A DNA stretch of 64,000 nt, taken from NCBI GenBank assembly GCA_003117195.1, contig BDSI01000075.1:426852-490851 (forward strand). Reading direction: 5' to 3'. The notes under the pieces were generated by a model. The model had not been told where the DNA came from. It did no database searches and saw only the letters and a list, made by a program, of their open reading frames with translations. How positions within the stretch are numbered: position 1 is the first letter of the stretch; each line of letters begins with the position of its first letter. The position numbers and the translations under genes are program-made. The stretch is from Eudorina sp. 2006-703-Eu-15 (lineage: Eukaryota; Chlorophyta; Chlorophyceae; Chlamydomonadales; Volvocaceae). Positions 23,201 to 35,500 of this stretch are shown in pieces.

Positions 23201-26200
23201 CGCGCCACTCCAGCAGCGCCGCGAACACCGCCGTCTGCTGCGGGCTCAGGATCAGGTTCCACTTGAGGAGCAGCTCCTGCGGGGGTGGCGGTCGGGGGGT
23301 TAAAAAGAAACAGCCCAGACACACCCAGTCCGGCGACAAATACTTACCAACGATAATTACCGGACGGGAAGGGAAGGGACGGGAAGGCAAGGTGCATAGG
23401 TAATGCCAACGGCCCAGGTAGGAAGGTGGAAGGTGGGAGGGAGGGGTATGGCAAATTGGTAGACATGTCCAAAACTGGGTGCGGGGAGGTAAGGTACTGC
23501 CAACGAGCAAGCGTCTGCAAGTAAAAGACCGGGGGTAGGGTGGGTTGATATCTAGACGCACCCAGCCCGGTGAGGTGGCTGCGGGTGCTGTGTTGAGGGT
23601 GGTGGCGGTGGTGGTGGTGGTTATGGATGGGGGTGGTGGCGGTGGTGGTGGTGGTTATGGATGAGGGTGGTGGCGGTGGTGGTGGTTATGGATGAGGGTG
23701 GTGGCGGTGGTGGTGGTGGTTATGGATGGGGGTGGTGGTTATGGATGGGGGTGGTGGCGGTGGTGGTGGTGGTTATGGATGAGGGTGGTGGCGGTGGTGG
23801 TGGTTATGGATGAGGGTGGTGGCGGTGGTGGTGGTGGTTATGGATGGGGGTGGTGGTGGTGGTTATGGAGGGGGGTGGTGGTGACCCGCGGGGTTGGCGG
23901 CGTACGTGCGCCTCGGGTTCCCCTTCCCAGCCCTGCCGCCCTGCCGTACTGTCGTACACCGCACCTGGTATCCTGTGGCCGAGAACGCGGGTTTGCGGTA
24001 CGTCTTCAGGCACAGCTGCCGGCTGCGCTCCAGAACCAGGCCCAGCCCGCCGCCGGGGTTGCTCCCCGGCAGCGGCACCACCAGCGAGGGCGCGATCTGC
24101 ACCAGGGAGGGAGGGCGGCCGGGCGGGCGGGCGAGTTATAGCGGGCGGTGCGCAGGAGGATGCTGCCTTGGATGCCAGTCCGCCCGTGTTGACCCCTTAT
24201 GTCGATTGGACTGGTATTTCTCCCGTTTCCCCCTCAACCCCCCCGGGCACAGCTGATGATGGGTTGATTAGCCCGGTCTTGTCCCTGATGCCCATCAGGA
24301 CAGCGAGAAACCGCACACACCCTCATCCTCCCCCAAGTGCCCTTGCTCCACACCCCGCCACCCCCCACTTCGCGCCCCCCCACCCACCCCGCACCCACCC
24401 GCTCGGCCGGCAGCGCCGCCAGCTGCTCCCGCAGCTTGTCGTACACGTACAGCAGGTAGTGCGTGTCGCACCGCGCGTAGTGCAGCATCTGCTCGCTCAG
24501 CGGCCGCACGCGCCAGTCCGCCATCTGGTACCGCTTGTCGGGCGCCACCCCGCACAGGCTCTCCATCAGGTGCGCCAGGCCGAAGGAGGGCAGCGCCAGC
24601 ACCCGCGCCGCCTGCCCCGTGTCGAACATGTTGACCAGGAACAGCCCAAAGTCGCGCTGCAGCCACTCCACGTCCGAGTCAGCGCCGTGGAGAACCTGGC
24701 GCGGCGGGCGGACGGGCGGACAGACTAGTTGCTCGAGTGTACGTGGTGTACGTGGTGTACGGGCGTGCACGTGTGGAAGTGCGTTTCATTAAGGCAGCGT
24801 GACACGACGTCCGCACACGCGACGCGCGAGCGGGGATCACTCTTCGCGACCTTCCCCGCCCGCGCGCACCTTGACGACCCGCGGGTCGGCGAACACGCGC
24901 GCCAGCGCGGGGCCCAGCTGGTTCCGGAGCGCCAGCGTGTCCACAACGTAATCGGTGGATCGGGTGGAGATCTGCATCAGACACGTAAATCCCAGGAACG
25001 ACCTGCGGAGGTGCGGGGGAGGCGGCGGGGAGGCGGCGGAGTGGGGGTATAGGAAATTGGTAGACATATTCAAACTGCGCTGCTGCCAGAGCAGAGGTCC
25101 GGTGAAAAACCAACTGTACCAGGTGTTGTGGCGAGCCGGTAACGTTAGACGACCATTTCTGACAGCCAGAGCAAAGCGCCGGTACAGATCCTGGTCTCTG
25201 AATTAGCCTGATCCCCGAGTAATATGCACAGGGAAGGGGGACGGCGGAAGGCGCGATGCGCGGCCGGAACGGCGCGGGCCCTCGGGATGTCCCCGCCCAT
25301 CCCGCGCCCCCTCCTCCTCCTCTCCACGTCCATACAATGAAATCAGCCGCATGCCCTCAGAGCGTTCGAACACCCCTCACGCTCCGCGTACCCCCCTTCC
25401 CCTCCCCCGGGCCCACCGGTGAGAGTGGTGCTCCAGGTCAATGGCCAGCTCCTCTGCCGTACTCAGCTCCGAGACCATGGCCTCCAGCGCCGCCGGCGTG
25501 TCCACCCACACCAGCGGGCTCTCCTCGGGGAGGGCGGGCGGCCGGGGCTTGCTGGCGGGGGCCTGCAGCTGGTCGGGCCGGTAGACCAGCGCCTCAAGAT
25601 CCGCCGCGAAGGGGTGCGGGTAGTCCTCGGCTGCACGGCGAAGAACGAACGACGACACGGCGCCCGGCAGCGCTCGGCAAGGCGGGTGGTGGGAGACGGG
25701 GTCCGGCCCGCGGCGGCGGTAGTTCGTGGACCGCGAGGCGAGGTGTGCAGCCAGGGCGCGGATTGAATGGGGTGTTCCTAGGCCTGGGTAGTCGTGGCCC
25801 AGGGCGGGCTCACCCGCGTCACTCTTATCAGTGCAATCGCCAGGACACCAGCTGGCCTCCCCAAGGTGCCCCCGTTCAACACCGCTTCTAACGTACAAAT
25901 ACTAATAACACAAACACGTTGTGCCCTATGCTTCCTGTGTGCCCCATAAGCCCCCGCGCCAGCGGGGCCGCGCTCCCCCGCCCCATGCGGCAGCTGGCTG
26001 ATTGCGGCTGCAGGCAGGCCCGGGCTTCACCCGGGGGGCCTCAAGCACTCACGCGCGCCCGGTGCCGCCAGGTAGACCCGTGGGTCACAGGGCTCCGCCG
26101 TAAGGCCCTCCAGGTGGTCTACTCGCGGCCGGAAGGGCACCTCCCGCCGGTTGTCGGGCCGCGGGTCGAACAGCTCCTGGGGACGGGCCAGGCCGGCGGC

Positions 26201-27374
26201 GTGTCGTACCATGTCCTTGTGGCGGGTGGCCCGTACGGCGGTGCCGCCTGGGGGCGGGGAGGGGCGGAGAGGGGCGGAGAGGGGCCGGGAGGAGACGGGC
26301 CAACGGGGGAGGGGAGATGGGGTGTCCTGATAAGAGCTCAAAAAGGAGAGGGGTGCGCGGGGGGGGGCAGAGTCGGACGGAATGGCGGCGACGTCGTTGG
26401 CGAGAGAGAGGTGAGGGTGAGGGTGAGGGGGCAGGTTCGTGGAGAGGAGGGCGGGAGAAGTCGCGTCCACCCCCGGGGTAATGTCCCCCCCCATCCACAT
26501 ACTTACATTATGCTGAAAACCTTCGAAAGCCGCCTGCTCAGCACACACACACGCCCTTGTTCTACCTGCCTGAGAACACACCCACATCCACACCCACACC
26601 CACACCCACACACCACAGGCAAATTTCTCCGCCAAACACAAGCCACACGCTGGTTTGGGTCGGGCGGGTGTTCCTTGGCTAAACACACAGCACAAGCGGA
26701 CACCCCCGGTCTCCGCCCCCGCGGCCAATCGCACCAAAGGAGGGCAGGTTGGCCATCAGGGCCATATCATCGGGAGCCCCCGCCGCCGCCGCTCCTCCCT
26801 CCGCCCCCTCCGCCCTCCTCGGCTCCCGGCCTCGCGCCCTGCACCGCTCCGCGTCCAGCGCCCCATCGAGCTTCTCCATCACGTCGTCGAGCAGGTCGCT
26901 GCTCCAGGTGGCCACGTCGTCGGCGTCGGTCCAGTCGGGCGGCGGCGCGCGGCGGGTGCGGACCATAGCCTGGGGCGGGCGAGGAGGGACAAACACAGTG
27001 GGTTGGCTTCAGGTCGTGTATGGTGGTGACAAAAGTGCACTGTGATGCAGGGGGTGCGGCGATGTGATGCCCCGGGACTGATTTCAGGTAGGGAAAGACA
27101 TACCTCGCAGGTGACTAACAGCTGCTGGACGGTGGCAAGTCCCTCCTTCAACGGTCCATGGTACGCCGGAAAGTTGCTATAATACTGCAGAGTGAGTGGA
27201 TGAAATTATAACTGAGTACAATTCTCAGGTGCTGCAAATAAAAGAAGCCGTGGCCGCCGCCGCGTTTCGGCATGGCCCGTCACCCACGTAGTGTTCGCCG
27301 CCCTGAGGAAGCTGCACCTCCAGAGCCGCCTCAGCTGTCCCATTAAGTTTACGAATGACTTCGTCTAACGACAT
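20221..27374 (-). CDS. RRP6: RRP6/EXOSC10, nuclear exosome 3'-5' exonuclease
   Basis: Catalytic subunit of the nuclear RNA exosome; it trims and degrades rRNA, snoRNA and aberrant transcripts. Eleven phase-consistent exons on the minus strand: 27374-27288, 27184-27104, 26969-26735, 26247-26053, 25630-25417, 25002-24870, 24695-24399, 24096-23950, 23276-23117, 22810-21189 and 20868-20221, giving 1272 aa. The N-terminal part carries FPAYHGPLKEGL and the conserved RPQELFDPRPDN segment. The DEDDy exonuclease follows: AIDLEHHSHR (Asp264/Glu266), GFTCLMQISTR, LHGADSDVEWLQRDF (about 317-331) and YARCD (Tyr388 to Asp392). The HRDC domain (about 464-535) has KWNLILSPQQTAVFAALLEWR. After it come about 500 residues of Ala/Pro/Gly-rich linker, then a Lys-rich, polyGln and RGRG-rich tail ending in NRSFTFK. 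Yeast and human proteins are about 730-890 aa; the excess is all C-terminal. Catalytic residues are complete, so it should be active. Confidence 0.93.
20525..20575 (-). repeat. CAG-type trinucleotide repeat coding polyGln in RRP6
   Basis: CTG units on the plus strand code a run of ten Gln plus neighbouring Gln/Glu (QEQEQQ) in the last RRP6 exon, between a Lys-rich stretch and the RGRG tail. Confidence 0.9.
23035..23116. repeat. CCCACC/CCCGCC simple repeat at a 5' splice site
   Basis: On the transcribed minus strand the intron after RRP6 exon 9 begins gtgggtgggtgggcgg and continues as near-uninterrupted G-runs for 80 nt. This is a strong G-quadruplex candidate touching the donor. Confidence 0.85.
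23303..23340 (+). repeat. short dispersed repeat, copy 1
   Basis: Shares gcccagacacacccag and cgacaaatac with 33350-33388. This copy is in an RRP6 intron and the other is in an intron of the 29535-44207 gene. Together with the repeat at 25030-25125 it shows that introns of unrelated genes here share sequence. Confidence 0.65.
23583..23880. repeat. ggtggtggcggtgg-tatggatg minisatellite in an RRP6 intron
   Basis: About 300 bp of variable-length units ending in ggttatggatgagg or ggttatggatgggg lie within the intron between RRP6 exons 8 and 9. In the transcript this is a CCACC/CATCC-rich pyrimidine array. Plus-strand open frames over it are Gly/Val repeats and not genes. Confidence 0.92.
25030..25125 (-). 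repeat. dispersed intronic repeat, copy in an RRP6 intron
   Basis: The reverse complement of this stretch closely resembles 39600-39698: both contain ctctggcagcagcgcagttt and gtctaccaa, followed by tttcctatacccc or cttcctatacccc. In RRP6 the copy is in sense orientation and lies a few tens of bases upstream of the acceptor of exon 6. A partial relative (gtctaccaatttgccatacc in sense) occurs near 23440-23480 in another RRP6 intron. Confidence 0.7.
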
Positions 27375-28145
27375 CTCAACTTCTTTGGCTGACAGCCCCA
27401 ACCAGTGCTGCTCTATCGCCGGCAACAAGGCAAGTGCAACGTCATTTTGGGGACAGAATGGTAGATACGAAAAGGGCTTCCGTCATCTCTGTTGTGTCGC
27501 GACTCTTCAGTTTCTAAATGTACGGCGCAACCACCTCGAGCTTTCCAGGCTCGCTTCATGCACAATTGACTCCTTATTCGTGTTGTGTTGGATGATGATG
27601 CCATGTAAATTATTCGATCTTTCATGCAAATCTGAAACAGTCAAACTTACGCAAACATGGTGCTGCGGTTAAAACTTACTGGCTGAACGTATCAAACGTG
27701 ACAAGATACCATTAGGATACGAGAACAATTTTATATACATGGTTGTGGAGGTTGCGGCGCCAACATGGCAGCGGCAGCTGCAGCAGCTTGTATCCCGAGT
27801 ATCCCCCGCACAGCACCACAACTGTGGGCGTTCAATAGTAGTGGGCCGCGGGTGGACGGGGCACTTACGCCCGATGGAGCAATCGCTAGGTGTGGGCGGT
27901 TTTTTCGACCCGGTGGGACCATACGGGCAGGCCCCTGATGGTGACTCGCGAGCCCCTCTGGCTCTCCAAGACTACGGGCCACCGCTGGAGAAGTGACCCC
28001 GCCTTGGTTTGGGTTGTGGTTCGCTAATAGGGGCGCCCTGGTGGCTAACTCCCCCTGAGCGGGCTTTATCCCTTGCCATTCAGGAACGGGGTGGTTCCCT
28101 GGTAGTGTGGGCCCGGGGAGTGTTTCGGTGCACTTGTGGAGCCTG
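27375..28145. other. upstream of RRP6, no gene seen
   Basis: Lower-GC DNA containing the RRP6 promoter and 5' leader. The part next to 28146 may be 3' untranslated sequence of the retroelement whose tail follows, but I find no protein motif in it. Confidence 0.45.
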
Positions 28146-28262
28146 TCCGGAGCGCTATGGTGGCGCCAGTTCGTTTAGGCAGTGTATGGTGAGGAAGCCT
28201 CGGCTGTCGCCGTTGGCTGTCACCGATGACCCGCGGGGTCCGCTGTAACATCCTTAATAATA
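28146..28262 (+). mobile_element. 3' tail of a non-LTR retroelement
   Basis: Plus-strand copy of the tail family also seen at 5264-5378 and 52937-53046 (minus). It ends in TGTAA (28244-28248) plus catccttaataat. The 3' end abuts the possible broken gene at 28285-28587, which reads in the opposite direction. Confidence 0.72.
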
Positions 28263-28284
28263 GCCACAACATGCCGGGCCGCGT

Positions 28285-28587
28285 CCGTGGTGACCAGCGC
28301 TTGATGCTGCAGGCGTTGCATGTGTAAGCAACTGCACCAGTTGCGTCCGCAGGTTCAGTGCCTCCACAGTACTGGCATCTGAGGTATATCATGCCTGCCG
28401 CCGTGACCATGGTCGCCACCGCCGCCAGAGGTGGCGCTGCGGCCACGGCTTCCCTCACAACACAGTTATGGATGTTCTGGTCAGGCGGTGACATGAGTGG
28501 CTCAGCAGTAGCCAGTGTTTTTTGCACAGCCAGCACCGCCTCGTACAGTGCATTGCAGCAGATCAAACTCTGCAGCCTGCCGGACCC
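28285..28587 (-). pseudogene. possible broken gene with a zinc-ribbon-like CxxC pair
   Basis: A minus-strand open segment beginning after a possible acceptor (ggcaggctgcag) has gene-like composition: LYEAVLAVQKTLATAEPL, then a hydrophobic Ala stretch, then YLRCQYCGGTEP and TCNACSIKRW. The two CxxC pairs are 17 residues apart and could bind zinc. The frame then runs into the opposite-strand retroelement tail, with no clear donor between them. I do not recognise the family. It could be one exon of an intact gene with unrecognised neighbours, an exon truncated by the insertion, or chance. Confidence 0.3.
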
Positions 28588-28599
28588 ATAACCACCTGT

Positions 28600-29534
28600 G
28601 TCCTTCTCACTGCGCCTGCATAATCTCAGTGGGCGCATGACGGAGGTTCAGAAGGGCAGCTCTGTCATGGAAAGTTGGAAACCTGCGTGTTTGCAAGTAC
28701 GTTGCTCTGCCGGCGCGGCCGGCGGAACGCCGCTGGTATTCCTGGCAGGCACCAACGATCCCGCTGTGAGGTCCGCACTAACATGTAGTCATTCAACAAG
28801 GTTTCGAATGGACTGAGGCACAGGGACAGTTTAGGGTTAAAACTCCTGTTGACGAAATTGGCACCACAGGGCACCACCGGTGCAGGCACTGCAGGCCGAG
28901 AAGATGAGGGAGGATGTGCATCCAGTTTAACGATCCATTTGCACCCTGTAACACGCTAACAGAGATACAATTCGGCTGATGCTGTATGCTGGCACCGGAT
29001 AGTCTGGGCAAATCATATGAGGGTTGAATTGGCACAGCATACCACGTCATTAAGGTACGGAACGCACTTGTAACGAAGCCCTGTGACAATGCCCCTTGCA
29101 AGTTTTTACAATTAACTTGATTGAATGTATGTGCACCATAATGCGTACAATTTATACATAGAAAACTCAAGGACAAGAAAGCCACCGGTTCCTTACTCAG
29201 CCTTGGGCGAGCGCTTTCGCCGGTGGCGTTTCTTCGCGCGATACCTTTGAACAATAGCTTAAAAATAGCTTGCTTTATTTGCCACTTAGTTGCAGATTTG
29301 CACGCAACGAACCGGAGTGCCGTATGCTCGTATCTTGCCGTGCCATAACGGAGCAAAGTCGCAGCTTTCGACATGTTTACTCATGTCAAGTGGAAGTAGT
29401 ACAGGACAAATTTCAACAGCATGGATTATGCCTTTTTGATCTACAAACAACTTTGAAATTCAAGAAGCCTTCCACTTCTTCTTCCGCTGTAATTTGAGAA
29501 TGACATTTTAATTGCTGAGTTATTACAATCAGGA
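28600..29534. other. no supported gene
   Basis: Lower-GC DNA between the possible broken zinc-ribbon segment and the first exon of the large plus-strand gene. A 193-codon minus-strand open frame (28793-29374) has no domain or splice context. The promoter of the downstream gene should lie here. Confidence 0.45.
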
Positions 29535-32500
29535 ATGGGGAACACGAGCTCGAGCGGGTCAAGAAAATTCTTGGACCCCGAACCATCGTGGCAGGAGTAT
29601 TATGTGGCCGAGTGGAGGTCTGAGCGTTCAAGAGAGCTTGATCGCCATGGAGGTGTGTGACCCTTGGCAGGCGTTAAGGGGAATGTAGAAGTAGCCATAG
29701 CGCCGTTGCTTCCGCAGGACCTGGGCGTCCCCCAGTTGGCCGTGGTGACTCTATCACTGCTAAGCTGGTGTTTTTAGAGGTAAGCTTCCAGTTTACCGCG
29801 AGGCGGACGTCCGCGACATGTCCTTACAGCTGGGGTCGCGCCTCCAAACGGAAAAGTTCTAAAAATTTGTATGCATTAGGCATAAGTCTGCAATTATGTG
29901 CAAGTACTCTGTGCGGGCGAGCGTTGTGAGCTGTTCGCATCGCGTTTATCGCCCAGCACACTTGCTTCTGGTCGTCCCGACCTGCCACGGTGCGTCCTGT
30001 CCTCAGGGGGCACTTAAGCATGAGCAGAAGCGCATGAAGCAGGTGCTGCAAGTGATGGACGATGAAGCCGTGAAGCGGGAGCAGCAAGTCCAGGCGAACA
30101 AGGCGAAGGCCCAAGAGCGATTGCCTGACTTCATCCTCAACACTGACTTCAGGTCCGGCGTTGGACAGCGCGCAGCAGGGCGGGTTCGCATGTCACGCTG
30201 ACCTCGGCAAGGGGTGTTCGGGACGCCCCCAGGTCGCCCTGGAGGCTCACGGGGAAGACGTTGGCAGGATATAGTGCCAAAGTTTGCACGGTTCACGCCA
30301 AGCAAACTCCAACAATATAATACCCGTTCCTAAAGGAAGCCAGCCGTCTAGCCCCCAGCCCGTCCTGTGATGGGTCTCATTCATTCTCAGCCTTCATGCC
30401 TGGGGCAGGCATGTGGTCACACACATGCCGCAGCCATAGAAAGCGAACAAGCTGACCAGAACCCGCATGTAGCCGCATGACCTAACCGTCGCCGCCTGAC
30501 CGCACGGCTGCACGGAAACTGGACGACGCACGGCTTGCTTCGCCAGTATTTGTTCCTTGACAACAAGAACTGCCGCATTACCAATGGCATGGCAACCCGC
30601 CAGGGCTTACGAACGGTCGCACACGGGCGATATGGAGGAGACGCCGGGGCCCCAGCAGCAGCAGCAGCAGCGGGACTTCTCTTTGCTGTCAAAGGACCCA
30701 GACCTGCGAAAGAAGATGATGGAGCAGCGGAAGAAGATGCTTGAGTACGGCAAAAGGTGCGCGTGCTGCTGGTTCTCATGTGATCACCCAGGCGGCTAAG
30801 CAGTAGCCGATCTGGAAGGCGGTGATAGGATGGGTTCGCCCTAGGGTAACAGTTCCGAAACATCCTGCCCGACCCGACTCGCGGGTCGGGGCAAGCCGCT
30901 TCTGGCGGGTGGGCATGGGATGAGTTCTCTGGCATGCGCTTTTCCGTGGCGCCGCCGATGGTCCTGGCCAAGATTCCATGGGTGCGGGGTCACTGCATGG
31001 GGCGGGAGTGCTGCCCGTCGGAACGCAGCTACGGCAGCTGTCCGGGGATTACGGGGCAGGGGCTGCAGGGCTTGGGGCTGCAGGACGTCATGACGGTTCG
31101 GCGCACAGCCAGGCGCAGCCTCTGGGTCTGGGGCGCTTTTCCATCTCCGGTGGGCTGTGGAGTTGCGGACGCATCCCTGCAGCCTGGCAGGCACCCACTG
31201 GTGGTGGTGCAGCGGCGACGGCAAAGCTGGTGGGACACGAGCGTTCAGCGTTGCAGGTCGAGCTTGTTTCGGTCGGCGTCGGTGGCCGGAGTGAACGAGT
31301 CCGGCTGCCGCAGGACGTGTGGTCGCCCCTGCCGCCTCTCCGGCAGAAGGCATCACGTGGCGTCAGCACGTCGCGTACCACCTGAACGGAGGGCCGAGGG
31401 ACCGACGATACACCACGCGCTGACGCGACACGGGGGCCTCGATTCCGCCACAGTCGCCATGGGACAGCGCACTCGAGGATCTCGCCAGCAACAGAGGTGT
31501 TGCAGTAGCAGCGTCACTGTCAGTGGCACGGTGCTTCGCCTGCGTGCTGCGCCCCGCAGCCACGCCCGCGGAGAAATGAGAGGGGCTGATGGGAGCAGTA
31601 ACACTGAAAGACGACGAACAGCACATCTGCGAACCCTAACCCAACCAAGGACGGGAGGGGCCATGGGCTAGGTTCTCAGGCTCCGTGCTACGTCCCGCGG
31701 TTAGCCCGCGGCGGCCACCCTACGCGTCCTGGTTCTGCGGAACGAACGGCCCAGGTGCTTGGAACGGCGGCAGCACAGTGCGGTCGTCCTAACGCTGATG
31801 TGGCGTTCGGTGTCGCCCTGCGTCCCGGCGGGTTCGGATCGTACGGCTCCAATCCTCGCAACAACCTGCCTTCCACGCTCACGTATGAAACCCACATCCG
31901 CGGACCCGCCGGTGCAGGCCCTGTGTCCAAACCTCCCGGACCACCCTCGTCCTCCCGCACAGGGTCAACGTGGTCAAAGGTGCTCCGGGCATCAAGCCGC
32001 TCAACCTGCCGGCCATAAAATCTAAAGTGGCATCAAGCTGGCGACCCGAAGAACGTACGTCGCTGGGTAGCGCGCGGTGGCTGAGGGCCGCGTCCGAGCG
32101 CGCGGGCGGGCCCGCGGCCGCCGCTGGGCGATGGGATGGTTGCGGTCTCCGATTCCAGCTGCCGAACACCTTGGGGACACGAGGGTCACGCGCGGGCGGG
32201 CGACCTTTCCCACCTCGCCATTGTGTGATTCGTCACCGCTGCGTTCCTGGAGACGTCACGGAGGCCACGCGGTATGGTCACCTGCATCCGCATCCGCACC
32301 TGTTCTTGCCTTGTAGACGCCGGCCATGACGACGAGGAGGGCGAGGGCGAGGACGGGATGTGGGACTCGCCGCAGCCCGCTGAGTGGCGCGTCCGGATGC
32401 ACCAGGCGCGGCGGCGAATGGCGCTGCTGGTGATGGCGATCTCGCGGTGGCAGCTGGCGCTGTCGCGGCGGCCCGGGCCCAAGCGCCTGCCGCGCGTCAA

Positions 32501-35500
32501 CTCGTTCAGCTACTACATCCCGCAGGTGGGGCGGGTGCGCGCGTCCGCGAGCGGGGCGGGTGCGTGGTGGGCTGGCGGCTCCGTGGGTGGGTGGCGCTGG
32601 ACTAGGGTTCAGGGTTTTTTAGGTTTTAGGGTTTCGCGTGGGCGGCTGGGTGCCTACGTGCCTTGGTGGGTACCCAGCAGACCACCTGGGTCATCTGGGT
32701 CATCTTGGACCTCTTGACTCACACTCCCGGAACCTGCACCATGGGGCTGCGGCGACCCGGGGCTTGAGAAAATTTCTTCGTCCTTGGGTTGGAGCGGAAG
32801 TGGGGCCCGTTTTGGGCATCACCATCTCCGCCCCGGGGCTCAACCATCAGCGGCGTTGGAGATTCCTCTTGGGAACCTTGTCAGCGGCACGAATGCGTTG
32901 TAGCGGGGTGATGAGGGTGGCGTGAATATGTGGTCCCGCGCCCGCCCTCCCCCGCCCGGCGCTGTCCCCGCCAGGTGCTGGGTGTGGAGGCCAAGAGGTT
33001 CATCGAGGAGGCCAACGTGATCGCGAAGATCAAGTCGGAAGCGCTGAAGGGACTGGAGGTGCGCGGGTCGCGTCGTGGCGACGGTTCAGGTTCAGGAAGG
33101 CATCAGCGCGCCCCGGACACGAACCGCTGAATGCGATGGGATGGATTTGGATTTGGGTCACAGCCCGGTCTGTGACCCAAATCGGTCGGAGGGGGCATCT
33201 GTCCGCGCATAAGCGACCCACATCAGACGACTCCGTGCAGCGCTGCCGGTCAAGGGTGGGGCAGGGGACAGGGCCCCGGGGGGACGCCAGAACCTGGATA
33301 CGGGAATGGACCGCCTGGCCATACGAACGGACAAGCCAAGTGCGAAAACGAAACTGCCCAGACACACCCAGCCCGTCGACAAATACAAGCCGGGTGCATG
33401 AATTCCTAATACAATGACGGAACGAACCCACGGCAAAGCTGAACGATATGGGTTTTCGGGAAGCGCCGGCGCCCGTGGCGGCATGGACGTTACGACCCGT
33501 GCCGACGCGGTGCCGCGCAGGACACGGGCGCTGCCTCGGAGCCGGGTCTGGAGCGCGTGCCCCCGGAGCTGCCGACACCGCAGCACCCGTTCCACCACCT
33601 GCGGCCACTGGGGCAGCACCCCACCCAGGCGGAGACCCCGGAGAGGCTCCGTCGGGGGCCGCCGCGGCGGGGCGTCTCCGACAGCGGCTTCCACGCGACC
33701 GCGACGGCGGCCGTCACAGCGGTCGACTCCGAGGCCGCGGCGGCGGCCGCGGTCGCGTCCGACGCGGAGGCGGCTGGCGGCGGCGCGCTGGGGGCCGCCC
33801 GACCCAAGCGGCGACCGGAGCTGCGCAAGTCTTCGTCAGGTGTGCGTTGAGGACGGGGCAGGGGCGGGGCCGGCGGCAGGGGACTCAGACCCAGGGTGAA
33901 CAATACGCTTTCCTCCTTACACCCATCCCGACATGCGATTACGGTAGGCGTTCTGCAAGAGCCATGTAAAGCGGCGATGACGCTGCCTCCGCCCATACCC
34001 GTCAACTGCCCACGAAATAAAAGGAGTAAACGACTCATTGACTGGCGGTATGTCCATCGTCGTGTACCTATCTGCGACGGGTGTTTGCAGCCGGTCTGGT
34101 TGTTTCGGGTGCGTCTCACAAACCCTCTCGCCATGTCGCTCGCGCGCCGCAGGCAAGGTGTCCTCCACCTCGCTCCCGGATTCCCTCATGCCCGGGCACG
34201 CGTCCGACGTGGAGAGCTACGCCCTGCCCCGCCGGGTGTTCAGCGGGCGGGTAACATCTACGCGCTTACCCGCCATCGGTAGCGGCCGCGTGTCCGCATC
34301 GGGCGTCCTGGGGCACGGCCTGGCGCACGGCGGCCCCGGTGACGGCATGAGCCCGCCGATAGCGCCGCGGCAGCCGCGGGCCAAGGCGATGCAGCGCATC
34401 GGCTCCACGGGCCGCCACGGCCGCACCAGCCGTCGCCAGTCGGAGAGCTGCCTCACAGCGGGGCCGCTGCCACCGTCCATCGCGGCTGCCGCCGCCGCGG
34501 TGGCCGCCGCGGTGGCGACAGGGTCGCCCGCCGCCGGCGCCGCCGCAGGCGCCGTCGCCAGTCCCACGCTGGCGGAGCGGCGGGCCGCGGCGGCGGCCCG
34601 CGGCAGCGGATGGCGGTCTCGGGGCTCTGACTCGGGGTCCCGGCGGCAGCGGGACCTCAGCGAGGCTGGTGGTGGTGGTGGCGGCGGCGGCCTCGGCACT
34701 ATTCCCTTCCTGGGGGGGCTGCGTCAGTCGGTGTCGGGCAATGCGCCCCTGGCCTCGCCCCGACGCAGCGAGGCGGGCGGCGGCGGGGCGCTGGGGCTGG
34801 CGCTGGCGTCGGCCGGCAGCGCGCCGCCGGACTCGCCCAGCGCCGCCGCGGGCGCTGGCGGCTTCCTGCCCCGGATATCCAGCTCCAACGGCGTGGGTAT
34901 CGGCGGCGGCAGCGGGCTGGCGTCGCCGTCGGCCGCGTCGAAGCCGATGACGTTAGCGCAAGGTGAGTTCGATCAGCCGAGTTGCCGGAGGGCGGATGCG
35001 GCGACAGAGCCGCGTCAGGCAACCAAAGTGGATACGCGGCCCTACACGGCGGTCACGTGCTGCCGTCGCGTGCTGCGGTCGCGTGCTGTCGTTGGCCGTT
35101 GCGCCCACGGTCAGGTGGTGTGCGGTGGCTCACAACCCGAGCCCTTTGTTCAAGGCAACGTCACGAAACAGCGACGTTGCGTGCGAGCCCTGGCTGACCG
35201 CACCCGCAGAGTCCCGTGGAGCCTGCTGCGGCTTGCTGCTTGCCGCTGTTCCCTTGGCTCCTAGCCTGTCCCTGTTCCCTTTGCTCCAAAGCTTGCTCAG
35301 GCAGGAGGGCAAAAGAGACGTCGCCATGGATCAGATCTTGGGTTCAGCAGCCGCCATTCCTGATCTCCGCGCTGTAAAACGCGCGCCTCACGTCCGTGCA
35401 CGCCTTCCCAGCCTCCGAAACCGCCGTGCCACCCTGCCTGCTGTGCCTGGGCCGTGCCATCCCACTGCAACGTGTAACCCGCACTGCCCCCCCCTCCCCC

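Noticed and set aside
23583..23880. Gly/Val-rich plus-strand open frames suggesting a glycine-rich protein
   Set aside because: They are translations of an intronic minisatellite.
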